Below, piece by piece: positions 12,394 to 24,530 of a stretch of DNA of 64,000 nucleotides (within the stretch, counting starts at the first letter, position 1; each line of letters opens with the position of its first letter). The DNA comes from Saururus chinensis (lineage: Eukaryota; Streptophyta; Magnoliopsida; Piperales; Saururaceae). The notes below the pieces were generated by a model. The model was not told the origin of the DNA. It saw only the letters and a list, made by a program, of their open reading frames with translations, and did no database searches. The position numbers were made by a program, and so were the translations under genes. Location: contig CP141143.1 of NCBI GenBank assembly GCA_035235625.1, positions 24,101,092 to 24,165,091 of the forward strand. The letters are read 5' to 3'.

Positions 12394-12420
12394 TTAGCGT
12401 AAGTAAATTACTTACGCTAA
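12394..12420. repeat. 27-nt perfect hairpin
   Basis: TTAGCGTAAGTAA and TTACTTACGCTAA are exact reverse complements separated by one base. Flanking words (ATACTAGCGAATA, ACATGCACTTAAC) suggest a tiny foldback element or the end of a dispersed repeat. No open frame is associated. Confidence 0.7.
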
Positions 12421-12542
12421 CATGCACTTAACATGTACACCGTTGATTCGAAATATCAATAACTCCAATTGTACCATATATTGTACCATATATTGGACTC
12501 ATTGTTACAAGTGGAACATGAAAAACTCTTCCCTCCTCTTAC

Positions 12543-13430
12543 TAGGGGTGTCAATGGGTAGGGTATAGGTCGGGTAAGGCTTTACCCACATTCATACAAA
12601 AAATTTACCCATACCCTACCCATTACCCATTTCCTTATTTATTTTTCATACCCTACCTACTACCCATTACTCATCGGGTAAATGGGCGGGTAATGGGTAA
12701 ATGGACAACAAATCAATAAACAATAATAAATAATATAAATAAATTTTCTTAAATTATTTATATTTTTTAAAAGCCTATCCAGTGTATTACAGGTTCAATC
12801 CAATAAGGACATGAACAATATTGCATATACAAACTTCACAGTTTATATAAAAAAATAATATAATAAAAATATAACACCTTATATATACATATAAAAAAAT
12901 CAAGACTTAAGTAATTTTTATTACTCCAAAGTCCTTTGATCATCATACAAAAATGCTACAATATACAAGACTAATGTTGTTACATATACAAACTTTAATT
13001 TTTCGATTAGCTATAACAAAGTAAAAATTGAGTACTTATCAAAATAAAAAAATATGATATAAAAAACTAATAATAAAATTCTCACTGCTCACTCAACATT
13101 AAATCTCCTTATTTATTATTTACTTTCATACTGTGATTCGTCGAGGATAAAACTTATATTAACATAAGAAGACACAAAAATTTGCATTATAAATTTATAT
13201 ATATTTATTAAAAATTTATCTAATATATTATAATGAAAGTACAAAATATTTTAAATATAAAATATTCTCCTTGGACAACGGGTATAAATAAGGAGTTACC
13301 CATATCTTACTCGCATAATAAATAAGTAGGTAAAATTACTTATTTTTTATTTATTAATTATCTGTCATAAATTTTAAATCAGGTAGGTGGGTAAGGCAGG
13401 TATACGATTACTCGTTGAAAAGCGCTGCCT
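12543..13430. mobile_element. Possible degenerate hAT-type non-autonomous element
   Basis: The left part starts TAGGGGTGTCAATGGGTAGGG, a terminus frequent in plant hAT MITEs. It is rich in GGGTAATGGGTA/TACCCATTACCC words; the right part (13255-13410) carries similar GGGTATAAATAAGG/GTTACCCATA and GGTAGGTGGGTAAGG words. The middle is AT-rich and non-coding. I see no clear right terminus or target duplication, so the right limit is a guess. It directly precedes the SF1 upstream region. Confidence 0.4.
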
Positions 13431-13702
13431 GTTACGAGCTCGACCCGTCGTGAACCCGGCAATGGACTTGGGCCTGTGGTCGGACTTTACGGAGGCCAGC
13501 TCGGAAACCCGGCCCGTCAAAACCCCCGAAAAACCACGAAGCTGAGGCTTCAACAACCTCGACACAAACATGAACGGCTTAGATCTGTGGACCCCAAGGC
13601 ACCCGCAGCCATAAAAACTCGCCCGCAGACTCAGACTAGAGCTTCAATCGAGATCCGAATCCTCAGAACCCCTGCAATTAAATCCGAATTTCCCCGGAGA
13701 CC

Positions 13703-13710
13703 AAACCCTA
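13703..13710 (+). promoter_or_regulatory. Telo-box in the SF1 leader
   Basis: AAACCCTA followed by GCCCTAG, about 30 bases before the SF1 start codon. Telo-boxes near the start are common in plant genes for RNA processing and translation, and suggest constitutive, growth-linked expression. The role here is inference. Confidence 0.45.
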
Positions 13711-13737
13711 GCCCTAGCTCCACCTCCGCCGTCTCCG

Positions 13738-15966
13738 ATGGAGGCCTCTGCAATTCCCTCCACCGAAACGCTGCCCTTCCAATCCCACGACGCCGCGGAA
13801 ACCCTAGATCCCCAGCTGCCCCTCGAACCCAACCCTCTGCCCCCTCCCGCGGCTCTCTCCGACCAGTCAAACCCTCCGCCGCCCCCCTCCAATCACGTTC
13901 CCAACGGGTCGGCTCACCCGGGCAGCAACAGCGGCGGTGCGGCCGCCGAGGCCTCCGGCGGAGAGGATGATGCCTCCAGCCGGCGGCGCCGTCGCAGCCG
14001 ATGGGACCCTCCTTCGGGGTCTGGAGACGGGGACGCGTCGTCCGGGGGGCGCAAGCGGAAGTCGCGGTGGGCGGACGACGAGCCGGCAAGGACGGTGATC
14101 CAGCTGCCAGACTTCATGAAGGACTTCACTGGGGGGATGGAGCTGGACCCGGAGGTGCAGGCGCTTAACATCCGCCTGCTCGAGATCAGCCGCATGCTTC
14201 AGTCCGGCCTTCCGCTCGACGACCGCCCGGAGGGTGCCCGCTCGCCGTCGCCTGAGCCCATCTACGACAACATAGGCATCCGCATCAACACTCGGGAGTA
14301 CCGGGCCAGAGAGAAGCTCAACCGGGAGCGCCAGCAAATAATCTCGGAGCTCATCAAGCGTAACCCGGCGTTTAAGCCGCCTGCGGACTACCGACCACCC
14401 AAGCTCCAGAAGAAGCTTTACATACCCATGAAGGAGTATCCCGGATATAATTTCATCGGGCTTATTATCGGGCCGAGGGGCAATACCCAGAAGCGAATGG
14501 AGAAGGAGACGGGGGCGAAGATTGTCATTCGAGGGAAGGGGTCGGTTAAGGAGGGCAGGCTGCAGCAGAAGCAAAATCTGAAGCCAGACCCGGCGGAGAA
14601 CGAGGATTTGCACGTCCTGGTTGAGGCGGAGACGCAGGAGGCACTTGATGCCGCAGCAGGGATGGTGGAGAAACTGCTCCAGCCGGTGGATGAGGTTCTC
14701 AACGAGCACAAGCGGCAGCAGTTGAGGGAGCTGGCGGCCCTTAATGGAACGATAAGGGATGACGAGTTCTGCAGGCTGTGTGGTGAGCCGGGGCACCGGC
14801 AGTTTGCCTGTCCTGCCCGGACCACTACGTTCAAGAGCGATGTCTCGTGCAAGATTTGTGGGGATGGGGGACACCCTACCATTGATTGTCCGATGAAGGG
14901 CTCTGGGAAGAAGATGGACGACGAGTACCAGAATTTCCTGGCTGAGCTGGGAGGGGCAGCACCCGAATCGACACGGCAGAATTCATTGGTGCCGGCACTT
15001 GGGTCGTCAACTGGAAGTAATCCACCATGGGCCAGTGGAACTGCGACAGGGGCTTCCGCGGGGGTGAAGCTTGTGAAGGAGTACGACGAGACCAATCTGT
15101 ATATCGGATACTTGCCTCCTAACTTTGATGATGATGCACTGATACGTTTATTTTCTCCATTTGGGGAAATTGCTATGGCCAAAGTCATTAAGGATCGGAT
15201 AACGGGCTTGAGCAAAGGGTATGGATTTGTTAAGTATTCGGATGTTGCTCAAGCCAACACGGCAATTGCTAGTATGAATGGGTATCGATTGGAGGGCAGA
15301 GTTATCGCAGTCAGGGTCGCAGGTAAGCCGCCGCAACCAACAGTTCCCCCGGGCCCTCCTGCAGCTCCTGCTGCACCAACGTACCCGGATCCTGGATCAT
15401 ACCCATCCCAGCAGTACACCTCCGGTGGCCCCCTTGGAAGTGCTCCGCCTGGAGGCTACATGGGAGCTCCGGTTCCTTGGGGACCACCTGTGCCCCCTCC
15501 TTACGCTCCATATAACCCTCCACCGCCTGGTTCAAATGTGTATGCACAGCCAATGCCGCCTTATGGTGTTCCTTACCCTCCTCCTCCTATGCCTTTGGCG
15601 CCTACCCCGACCTCTACAGCTGCCCCTGCGCAAACTGTGCCCTCCAGTGACTCCCAGAATTACCCTCCTGGAGTGCAGTCTCAGAGCAGTACTTCCTCAC
15701 ACTCTGTCACAAATAACGTTTATGGAATGAACCCTAATGTGCAATCCGCATATCCACCATCTTCTTATGGTTATCCGTCATACTATCCTGTCCCTCCTGT
15801 GCCTCACTCGTCAATGGACCCGACACAGAGCTTGAATAATGCTCCTTGGGCAGCTCCTCCTCCTCCTCCACCTCCTCCTGCGGTAGCAGTATCGGTTTCT
15901 TCTACAGAAACAGCCACTTATGGTGGAGAATCGGAGTATGAAAAGTTCATGGCCGAGATGAAGTGA
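13738..15966 (+). CDS. SF1: Splicing factor SF1 / branchpoint-bridging protein
   Basis: A complete 742-residue intronless frame. SF1 recognises the intron branchpoint in the nucleus and bridges to U2AF during early spliceosome assembly. Domains in order: a proline-rich head; two arginine-flanked tryptophan motifs, RSRW near residue 88 and RKSRW near 110, of the kind that bind the U2AF65 UHM; the SF1 helix-hairpin with an SPSP motif near 168 (phosphorylated in animal SF1); a KH domain about 226-325 with the GPRG loop near 245, followed by the QUA2 helix; two CCHC zinc knuckles near 345-358 ([14 protein letters not shown]) and 371-384 ([14 protein letters not shown]); an RRM about 453-530 ([17 protein letters not shown]); and a long Pro/Tyr/Ser-rich tail. 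The extra RRM is the mark of plant SF1 and is absent from yeast and animal forms. ATG 13738 gives the full head. The first half is very GC-rich, which opens long antisense frames that I discard. Confidence 0.96.
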   Translation: MEASAIPSTETLPFQSHDAAETLDPQLPLEPNPLPPPAALSDQSNPPPPPSNHVPNGSAHPGSNSGGAAAEASGGEDDASSRRRRRSRWDPPSGSGDGDASSGGRKRKSRWADDEPARTVIQLPDFMKDFTGGMELDPEVQALNIRLLEISRMLQSGLPLDDRPEGARSPSPEPIYDNIGIRINTREYRAREKLNRERQQIISELIKRNPAFKPPADYRPPKLQKKLYIPMKEYPGYNFIGLIIGPRGNTQKRMEKETGAKIVIRGKGSVKEGRLQQKQNLKPDPAENEDLHVLVEAETQEALDAAAGMVEKLLQPVDEVLNEHKRQQLRELAALNGTIRDDEFCRLCGEPGHRQFACPARTTTFKSDVSCKICGDGGHPTIDCPMKGSGKKMDDEYQNFLAELGGAAPESTRQNSLVPALGSSTGSNPPWASGTATGASAGVKLVKEYDETNLYIGYLPPNFDDDALIRLFSPFGEIAMAKVIKDRITGLSKGYGFVKYSDVAQANTAIASMNGYRLEGRVIAVRVAGKPPQPTVPPGPPAAPAAPTYPDPGSYPSQQYTSGGPLGSAPPGGYMGAPVPWGPPVPPPYAPYNPPPPGSNVYAQPMPPYGVPYPPPPMPLAPTPTSTAAPAQTVPSSDSQNYPPGVQSQSSTSSHSVTNNVYGMNPNVQSAYPPSSYGYPSYYPVPPVPHSSMDPTQSLNNAPWAAPPPPPPPPAVAVSVSSTETATYGGESEYEKFMAEMK

Positions 15967-17060
15967 ACTGTATCTGTTCCCTGGAGTCTGCGTTCTGATG
16001 GTAAGTTGGCTATATTAATGTTTCAGATTATGAACTTGTTTCATTCTTGCTCCTATTTTTTTCCTGAAGGAACCGTAAGAGTATCTCTTAACTTAAGCGG
16101 GTCTATGGAGATCTGATTTAAAATTTGATATAAGTGTCAACACTTTCTTCTGTCCTACATCCTCACTTGTCACAAATAAAATTTGAACTGTTAGGGACTT
16201 ATTCCTGTAGTGAGGTAGAGTAGATTTAGTAGTTTGGGATTGAAAACAAGATGTATCTTATGATAGACCAAGTGTTTTAAAGAAGAAGGTAAGCCACACT
16301 TTTTCTTTTGAGCATAATTATTTAAATATAAATTTAGAAGATTTCTATATTAAATAATAGCATCCTTCTTAAGGCAAAGTTACATTCTTAGTATATATTA
16401 ACGCTATTTTTTTCTAGGTTTTGAGACTCTCTCCCTCTCTCATACACACACACACACTAGAGTGCGCACACACCTTTTTTATTCTATTTGTTAGTCTGGA
16501 ATTTGCTTCATGCACAGGGATAGCTAATGTTGAACACATGAATTATTTTCTCTGTGAAATGTTACAGTAGAATAGAACTAGAATTTTGAAAGAGTGCATA
16601 CATTCATTTCTGTTCTTTTTAACGACTAACATCATTTTCTTGGAATATGCTACAAATATTTTTTTTTGGCTTCCAGTGAAATGAACTGATCAACAGGAAC
16701 CTGTGCTGCTGCACCAGAATTATCTTAAATTGGAATAGTTTATGATCAGCAGTCATGCATAGGTTTTTTGCCACATCTTTTTTATTAACTCTTCTGGTGA
16801 TGATTGGATTTTTTGGCAGGCAGAAAAGTCTTGGAGCTTGACATGAACCCGATTTATTACCTCTTGCTATGACTTCAACTTGTTGGAAGTTTGGGACTTA
16901 CATCCTAATGTTTCTGTACTGTTATGACAATGCAGAGATGTGGTGTTGGAAAGATCTTTTCGTCAGCAAGGAGTCACTGTTCTCACCTATTTAAGTGCTT
17001 TTCATGATAGGGATTGAACTCCATATCCCTTTGGAAGGATGGGGTCGGCTTGCAACATCC
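15967..17060 (+). other. SF1 3' untranslated region (approximate)
   Basis: Sequence after the SF1 stop is moderately T-rich and non-coding. It contains the putative 3'UTR intron listed separately. The end of the transcript is not defined by a clear signal, so the limit given is nominal. Confidence 0.4.
16001..16819 (+). other. Putative intron in the SF1 3'UTR
   Basis: A strong donor, GATG/GTAAGT, lies 35 nt after the stop. A plausible acceptor, TTTTTTGGCAG, ends at 16819; another, TTGGCTTCCAG, ends at about 16677. Because the donor is less than about 50 nt from the stop, splicing here would be expected to escape nonsense-mediated decay. The exact acceptor needs transcript data. Confidence 0.5.
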
Positions 17061-18780
17061 TATTCCTCCATATTAGTATCTTTCATTATTTAGTGTTGGT
17101 TTTGACTATCTTCTAATGGCTGACTATTTTCACTTTGTGATGCTTTTGTGGTCTTGGCCTAGTGACTTTTGGCAGTTTTTATTACTTTTATTTATGCTAA
17201 CAATAATATCTCTGGCGTTTTATTATATTTAACCAATCTTGGTGATCATGAAGGTGTTCAGTGCATGACGCTCTCATCAGAGTAGAAGGTATTTGATGTT
17301 TATTAAATTGGATAGTTTTGATTAGATGGTTAAAGATATTAGTATTCATAGTAAACTGTTCATCTGCTTACATCTGAGCCTGATGTGCTTTTCCCAGTGG
17401 TTATGTGGCAGGTTTGGAACAAACTTGATGGTTGCCAGGGTTATTCTGGTATTGTACCGAAATCATGGATGAAGTGTCATCTTAATTAGTTACCTAACTT
17501 TGCATATAATCACATAGTTTATTTATCAGTATTCTTTTACCATCTGGGATTTTGAAGTAAATGTTTTAATACCGTGTTTTCTTCGTTAACTTTTTGTGAA
17601 TGTTTTCTGCCTTCTGAACTACAACGACGGCATAAGAAACATGAAAATTGGATGACATCCCAGAGTGTTTCACACGAAAGGTTTATGAGATCTTTCATTA
17701 TATTTAACAACTCTGGGGAGAAGTCAATGTCACAGAAATTTGCACCTAGTGAAAATGGAAACAGACTATAAAAGTCAAACTGAAAAATAATTTTATTTTT
17801 CCTTTTTAAATATCTTGTTAGTTTATACTTATTGGGTAAAAATTCTAGCTTTCAAATTTTGAAAACCTTATGGAAATTTGGCTGAGCGGACACTTCTGTA
17901 TCTGTTGGCTGACTAGCAGGGTGTCTTATCATTAGCTCGAGTGTACAACTCTTGTTGTACTGCTAGATGTCATTCTGCATTGGCAGGATATGGTAGGATT
18001 GTGTCTGGTTGCTAGCATCTTAGAATTTTGCCTATATTTGTGCATGGATGTTGGTAAAAAATTCAACATCATTCTCTGTCCTAGTGAACAGCTGTGTACT
18101 TCGACATTTTTCATTTTTCTTTCATATTTGAATGTGAAAAAGATTTTTATCTTGCCATTGCATGGTTGGAAACCATCCTCTCCCCCCTGCTGCCCCTCCC
18201 CTCTCAGCGAAGGAAATTTCAATCTTTTTATCAGATAGGATTTACTTGATAAATTGTTTTATTCAATACATAAAATTTTAAATCATAAATATATATTGTG
18301 GATTACATCAGTTATAAAAAGTAATGCAAAAATGGAGTGGCAGATTTCTTCTACACTTTTGGGTAGAATGTTGTGCTTGTGGGTTTTTTTTTATCACCCG
18401 AAAAAGAGTCTTCTCAGGTTTTTTGTTTTGAAATGACCTTTGCTAATAAGTAAGTTCATAGAATATTGCATGATCTACTTTATGTAAATTTTTGCGCTCA
18501 GTGATCTACTTTACAGATTGTGTGGATTGTCTTGCTTGTATGGGCGATAGTGGATGGATAACTGTTTTGACAGATTTATGGGGTCTTGGCCTGATTTTTT
18601 TTTGAAAACTTTTATATCATTTCCTGATCGCGTGCTTATTCCAACTTTTATGTTCAATTCTTGTTATTGGTTCTTATATTATTGATTATATAGAACCTCA
18701 TCTCTATTGTTTGACAGTAATTACTTCTTACATTTAAGCAGAACATATGATGCAAGCTTGATTTTTTCCTATGGTGTTTC

Positions 18781-18862
<82 letters not shown>

Positions 18863-20945
18863 CAATTAGATGCACGGATGGCGTTTTAGAGAGTGCATTT
18901 AGCTGGTAGCACCATGAGGTGTTGTAGTACCTAGTGAACGACTAGATAAGAGTTTGGTTGTATATCTTGCATGCACCTCGCTGTTATTTTCTTTTGCAGA
19001 GGGATGAAATCTAGCTTTTGTCAAGTAATTATGGTGTTCAAGGATTCTCTGAGATAGTAGAATAATAGGGTTGCCTTTTATTCAGTGCTATTGAATCTTT
19101 GTTTTTTCTTTTAACCCTTCTGTGTTGTTTTTGGCCTGTACTTGCTGTTCCTTTCGGTGCCTAACAAATGCCATTGTAGGTGTGCTTTCTGTTTATGAAG
19201 ATATTGCCTTCACAAAGTGCTTTGGTATTTCCCACCTCTGCCATTGTTGTGTAAATTCTGCCTGAGCCCCCTTTTACCCTCTGTATTACTGTTGCCTGGG
19301 TGCCACCAAGGCATCTGGGTCTCCTGAAATGAAAATGATATTTGTGGCTGATAACTAAGATGGCACATGGGATGGGAGATAATTGTATACTCTCATTATT
19401 GGGAAAGGTGTCTTAGTTTCGGAAAATTGAATCTTTTTTCCCAACGACCACATTTAACTAGTGAGAACATATATTATAATAGTTTCTTGTTTCTTTAAAT
19501 TTAGTGATGGTAGGAGAGACAATTTGTACAATGAAGCCTTCTTAACCTGAGTGTGTATAAGACTACTTTGCAAGCTCCACAAGAATTGGAGTTTAGGCTT
19601 ACTACAATTTTGTCATGGTGTTGGAAAGCCTGACAGGCTGCATTTTGATGCCTGGCAAGTTCCATGATTGCCTAAGCCTCTTCTGGTTTCATGGTGAGAT
19701 GAGTGTATAAAGAGCGAGATGTAAATGAGAAGTGGGCAGAGAGACATGGAAGGAGGGAGTAGGGAGGAGAGAAAGCCAAGAGTGGAGATGCACGAGAGAG
19801 CTTGGATGGTGTGAGAGAGAAGGCTTGAGGAGGGGAATGTGAAATGGGGGAAGGGTGCTAGTATTATAACCTGGGGTGGTATTGGGCTTGTGCGGTAAAG
19901 CGACGGAATGTCAGAGTCCTTGCTGAGCTTTGCAGATTACTTGCTGAGCATTGAGCGTTGTCGGACTGCAAAATTGCTGAGTCTAGAGTTCACGTCAACG
20001 TGGATTAGGGTTTCAGTAATCTGAATTGTCATGCATGATACACAGCTACATGATTATATCAATAGTCATTGGGTTTTATTATCATCGACGAGCTAGATAT
20101 CGTTTCATTCTTTATTTCTTATGTCTTTTCATAATTCGAAAGGAGTAAGCATTGTTTGCATTGGCCTTGATTTTGTTGAGGGGTTGGCTAACTTATTAGG
20201 CTGCAATTTGCGTTCGTCCCCCGTCGTTTCCACCTTCCTGTTTTCATTCACTTGTCTTGCCTTCTGTCGTCTACCTGGATATAATGTGTGGGCCCCATGG
20301 TCGCCCTAATTAAATTGGCAACTGTCAAATTTTCTTGTGGCGTGGCATGAAAGGTTTACAAACAGTGTAATAAGCCTCCTGAAGTTCATTTCAGCCAATT
20401 TACTCAAATTTGGGAGGAATTTGGCGCGTTTTGTGATTTTGGCCTGCCAAAATCACTTATGGTTGTGAGGACATAAGAGGGCTCCTCCAATGGACATCGG
20501 GGAAGGTGAAGCTGTATGGATTTTGGCATGCCGGAATTTCCATCCCGTAATTAAACCTAGCATTGTAAAGCGTCCCTAACATGCGCGAGGAACCTTTATA
20601 TAGACCGGACAGGATCAAAATCAGGCCTTTCTGGGGTCATCAGTTGGCCTTAATGTTAGACTACGACAATGTTTGTTAGATGCGGCTGTTCTCGAAATGT
20701 CTCTTCCTGCCGGCGTCTTATGCTCAATGTTAAGTGACAGTCAGGATGATTTTTTCTTCGGTACATATTGACCATGCAGACTCCAAATTTAGTGTCAACA
20801 TTGCCCGTACTTGTTGCTTGGGGGGCGGAATTATTCCGCAAAGCCTACATATTGAACTTGTACGAGTTGTGTTCAGTCGCTACCATTTTATATGGGTTTC
20901 CATTGAAATAGCCATTTTTTTGAATTTCTAACAATTTTAACCATT
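17061..20945. other. Long intergenic region downstream of SF1
   Basis: About 3.9 kb with only short frames and no recognisable gene. It contains the TA tract listed separately. A purine-rich run with repeated GAGAG/GGAGGG words lies near 19690-19860. A TTTATATAGA box near 20595 with GC-richer flanks is promoter-like, but no coding sequence follows it. Confidence 0.5.
18784..18859. repeat. (TA)n microsatellite, about 38 units
   Basis: A pure TA tract in the SF1 downstream intergenic region. The open frames on both strands are produced by the repeat itself. Confidence 0.98.
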
Positions 20946-20948
20946 TAA

Positions 20949-21596
20949 GGGCTGTTTTGGTGTAAATTTTTTAAAAAATAGATGTAGAATGTTTTTCAAT
21001 TAATTTTATTGATTTGGTGTTGGATGAGAATTACAATTGGTAATGTTATATTTTAGAATAAATTTAGATGTTGCAATAAACTTATTTATAAAATTTTAAA
21101 TTAACATAACTCTTTTTCATGTTTTTCGAAGTTTAAATAAATATAAGTAGTAGTAATTGAAAATTAACAAATTTTTTAATTTTGAAATGGGGGTTGGGAG
21201 TTGGATTCAATGGAATCAATCTAGAGGATTTTTTTGTTGATTTTGTACAAAATGATATAAAATGAACATTTTGGATGTAGTGATAAATTTATTTATAAAA
21301 TTTTAAATTAACATAACTCTTTTTTATGTTTCTCGAGGTTTAAATAAATATAAGTAGTAGTAATTGAAAATTAACAAAATTATTAATTTTAAAATGGGGG
21401 TTGGGCGTTGGATTCAATGGAATCAATCTAGAGGTATTTTTTGTAGATTTTGTACAAAATGATATAAAATTAACATTTGTGTGACTTTTTTAATTCTGGT
21501 CACTATTTTGCACTGAACTAAGATTTTGGTGATTTTGAGTGAAATTAGGGTGGAATCAATAGGTTTTTTACCTAAATTTTTTACCCAAGCAGCTCC
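20949..21596. mobile_element. MITE (648 bp) with TTAA/TAA target duplication
   Basis: The ends GGGCTGTTTTGGTG and, in reverse complement, GGAGCTGCTTGGGTA form imperfect inverted repeats and are flanked by TTAA on both sides (20945-20948 and 21597-21600). GGGCTGTTTGG-type ends with a TTA/TAA target fit Tourist/PIF-Harbinger MITEs. The interior holds two tandem copies of a ~210-bp unit (about 21065-21275 and 21280-21485), sharing AATTTATTTATAAAATTTTA and GGAATCAATCTAGAGG. It is non-coding. Confidence 0.75.
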
Positions 21597-21600
21597 TTAA

Positions 21601-23140
21601 TATATAAATGGGATTTCATGTAATTTAATGGAGGGGGTAAAGGTGACCAAAATTGTTTTTGGCAGCTAATACGAAGGTCGCCTTTTATTTTTTAACATAA
21701 GATGATGATGGGCTAAGATTTAGCACATGGACGATGCTTATGTGGACTGTTTCATCAGCTAAAAATATAGATGAATGTGGACTGTTTTAACCATTAAAAT
21801 TCTCTTATCACCCGAAGAGCCTTATTAGTGTAGTTGGTGAAATTTCAAAATTCGTTGATCACCCAAATTTGACAGTGCCCACAGTCGTGATGTGATCTTC
21901 GCTTGAATTGTGACCGTTTGGATTCTTTGTATATTTGACGTCAATTTTTGGTGTTTAACAGTCATGAAACTTCACAAACAATAGCAAAATTGAGTTTATC
22001 AGGTGTGTTGTACTTCTTTCACCACCACATAGGGATTCTAGTAGGCCCAACTCACATTCTAATTATTACTAGTATTCGTATATGGAGATATGTTCATATA
22101 TCCTCGTAAAGCAAGTACCATGTGGAAGAGCTGATCGGGCTATAGAGGATTAGGGTTTGTTAAAAGTGAGGATCTATTTAATTAAAGTTATATTTTATAC
22201 TCCCTTTGTCTTAAATTAATAGCATTAATTGACAAAAAAATTTGTTTTACATTGATAGTTTCATTTTGTACAATTTAAGTAGTTGGGTACTTAAAAAAGA
22301 ATATTATAAGCATATATTTTCTTCTCTTATATATGGGTTTCACCATTCAATAAAATTAATTTTTTTTAAAATGTGACTATTTATATAAGATAGGGGGAGT
22401 ATTATTTTGTGTTATTGTTGGAACGTGTAGTGCCAATTAATTTTTTTTAAGCTAAACCTACTATCTATATGCACGATTGTGTATGCCATATGTTGGAAAA
22501 AACAATGATCATATAATGTAGTTAATTTAATTGAGGTTTTGTTTTTTTTCCAAGAAAAGAAAAAGTTTTGCATTTTTTTGCACTTCAATATGCTTTATAA
22601 AGACATTTAAACATCTCAAGTCATGATTTACAGAGACCCATAGTCGTTCTAAGACATCGGATGAAATTTAAATGAGCTCGTTTCCGTAAAAAAAATGGAC
22701 TAATTGCCTTGGTGAAAATAGTGGGGCATGATATTCAAACTTTTATGCCACAATCATGGCTTTTTTCATATGCTTTTGATCAAACATCTCATAAGCATAA
22801 TCTGATTTCCCATCTTGTTCGAGAAGCAAGCTTAAATAAATGAAGGAATAAAATGAAGATTTTATTCAATTTACATTCCTCATTGGCTCTTCCTCATTGG
22901 CTCCATTTATTGGAACAAAACCAAAATCAATAAAATACGAATTGTGGGAGCATAGGGTACTAAAGAAAGGGAAGCATGCATGAGGTGTTTGGGTGGGATA
23001 TCAAAATAGTGGGGGCCGTAGGGGTACTGCATAGAAAAAATTACGAATTTTTTTTTTTGTGATATTGAGTATTAGTTGGAGGAGATATAAATGCATTCTA
23101 ATGTTAATTAGTGAATAGTTGGGAACTGGGATGAGGAATT
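21601..23140. other. Intergenic DNA, no gene
   Basis: AT-rich sequence with a Stowaway MITE (listed) and no supported frame. The right edge runs into the duplicated SKP1 flank. Confidence 0.5.
22200..22399. mobile_element. Stowaway MITE (200 bp)
   Basis: The ends CTCCCTTTGTCTTAAATTAA and, in reverse complement, CTCCCCCTATCTTATATAAA are Stowaway-type terminal repeats. The element is flanked by the TA dinucleotide target duplication. The interior is AT-rich and non-coding. It belongs to the Tc1/mariner superfamily. Confidence 0.85.
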
Positions 23141-23144
23141 ATGG

Positions 23145-24513
23145 AGGCACCACATGCTGTTCACGAACCAGACCACCTGCCTACGTATGGTGGTGTATCA
23201 TGTGTTCGGTGGGTTAGAGATTATTCGGTGTATTACTAATATGTTGACTTTATTAAATACAATGAGGAAAGAGAAAACCTATAAAATGGGGGTAGAAGGA
23301 GGAACTTTTAATTGTTGGCCAATTGCTATACGTTGCCTGTAAAAAAATGTTAGGACTTTGGAAATTTTTGGCCCACTTTAAATAGCATTAGGTTTGAGTT
23401 AGTGGCAAAACACCCCAAACCAATTTTGATGGGCCCAAAATATAAGAAAGATTATTTAATAATCACACATAAATTAAAAAAGAAAGGACGAAGGGGGGAA
23501 GTTGTGTATTTTAAAGAAGTTTAAAGATTTCAAAGCTAGTAAGTCATCATGGCTGAATGTGAGTGATCCCGTCTAAATACCAAGTTATAGATTTTTTATT
23601 AAAAAAATAAAAATAAAATAAAAGCATATAGCCCAGCCCGAGTTACTTAAAGCCAAGATTAATTTTAGAAGTCCCACCTTGGGTTAAGGCCAGGCTAGGC
23701 CAGGGCCGAGCTCCCGGCCAACCAAGCCTGGCCCGATTTTACCTTTAATTAAGTGCAGTACAACCTCTGAAATTACTTAATATAGTGTATGATACAATGC
23801 AAAGTACAAGTAACATAGTGTATGTATTTCACTTACATTGTTATTAAACAAAATAAATTAACATAATGAAATATTCATGGCTGTCTGATCTTGATCTAAC
23901 GGTATGGTCCTTTCCCCCAAGAGCTTAATTAGTCTATGGAAGACTATGTGCCCTCTTTGATTAATGGTCAGTAAGGGCTTTGGAATGTGAATACCATCCC
24001 GTGGTAAATGGCAGGGATCAATTGACGAAGAAAAATAATTTGACTTGCAGAAAAGTTAGCTAACTAAAGAAAAATAATTGACACTCAGAAAAGTTTACAA
24101 TCAAATAATAATGTTCAACTAGCGCTTATTCCCCTCTGGGGTCTCATGGTTTCGGTTCATCGTCACTGGAAGGCCCTTCCATTCTTCATCCGAATTGCCT
24201 CTTCCTCTTCTCGGGTGAAGTTGTTCTCGAAGTGAAATGTCTTGCAGATTTCCTCGGTCGACTTCCCCTTGATCATGTCCGTGACTTTCTGGCACCCCAA
24301 GCAACCAAGCTCTTGATTTCCAGGTAGTTTGCCACCATAATGAGGTGGAAGAGCGTCTCTTGGTTGACATTGACGAACTTGGTGTTCTCGACCTTGAGTT
24401 GCTCTTCCTTTTTGGCCTTGTTGTCCTCCATCTGCTTATGCTCCGCATGCCTCTTACAGTACTTGCTCACCTTGGCGAGGGTCTTGCCTGTTACGTTTGG
24501 CTTTGGGATCTTT
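23145..24513 (-). repeat. Inverted segmental duplicate of the SKP1 locus (copy B)
   Basis: In reverse complement this segment follows the functional SKP1 coding region and its downstream flank (about 40430-40847 continued at 45457-46346) almost without gaps. Shared words include CAATTGATCC, TGACC(G/A)TTAATCAA, ACACTATATTAAGTAATTTCAG, GGTGGGACTTC and ATAGGTTTTCTCTTT. The 4.6-kb Copia present in copy A is absent here, so copy B preserves the empty site. The flank is clearly diverged, so the duplication is not recent. Confidence 0.88.
24163..24513 (-). pseudogene. SKP1-like pseudogene, N-terminally truncated
   Basis: The minus-strand product aligns to the intact SKP1 of this window from the [11 protein letters not shown] region to the C-terminus: [12 protein letters not shown], then [17 protein letters not shown], then in another frame [16 protein letters not shown] and [15 protein letters not shown]. 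Roughly the first 45 residues are missing; homology stops near 24513, where sequence of the duplicated upstream block begins. A small deletion after LEIKSL shifts the frame. The BTB/POZ-like N-terminal fold needed for cullin binding is incomplete, so no SCF function is expected. Confidence 0.9.
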
Positions 24514-24530
24514 GATCAAGAGAATGTTTT

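Noticed and set aside
13867-15215. Long minus-strand frames opposite SF1 (up to 335 residues)
   Set aside because: They are antisense shadows of a GC-rich coding region; composition is Arg/Leu/Pro-rich with no family resemblance.
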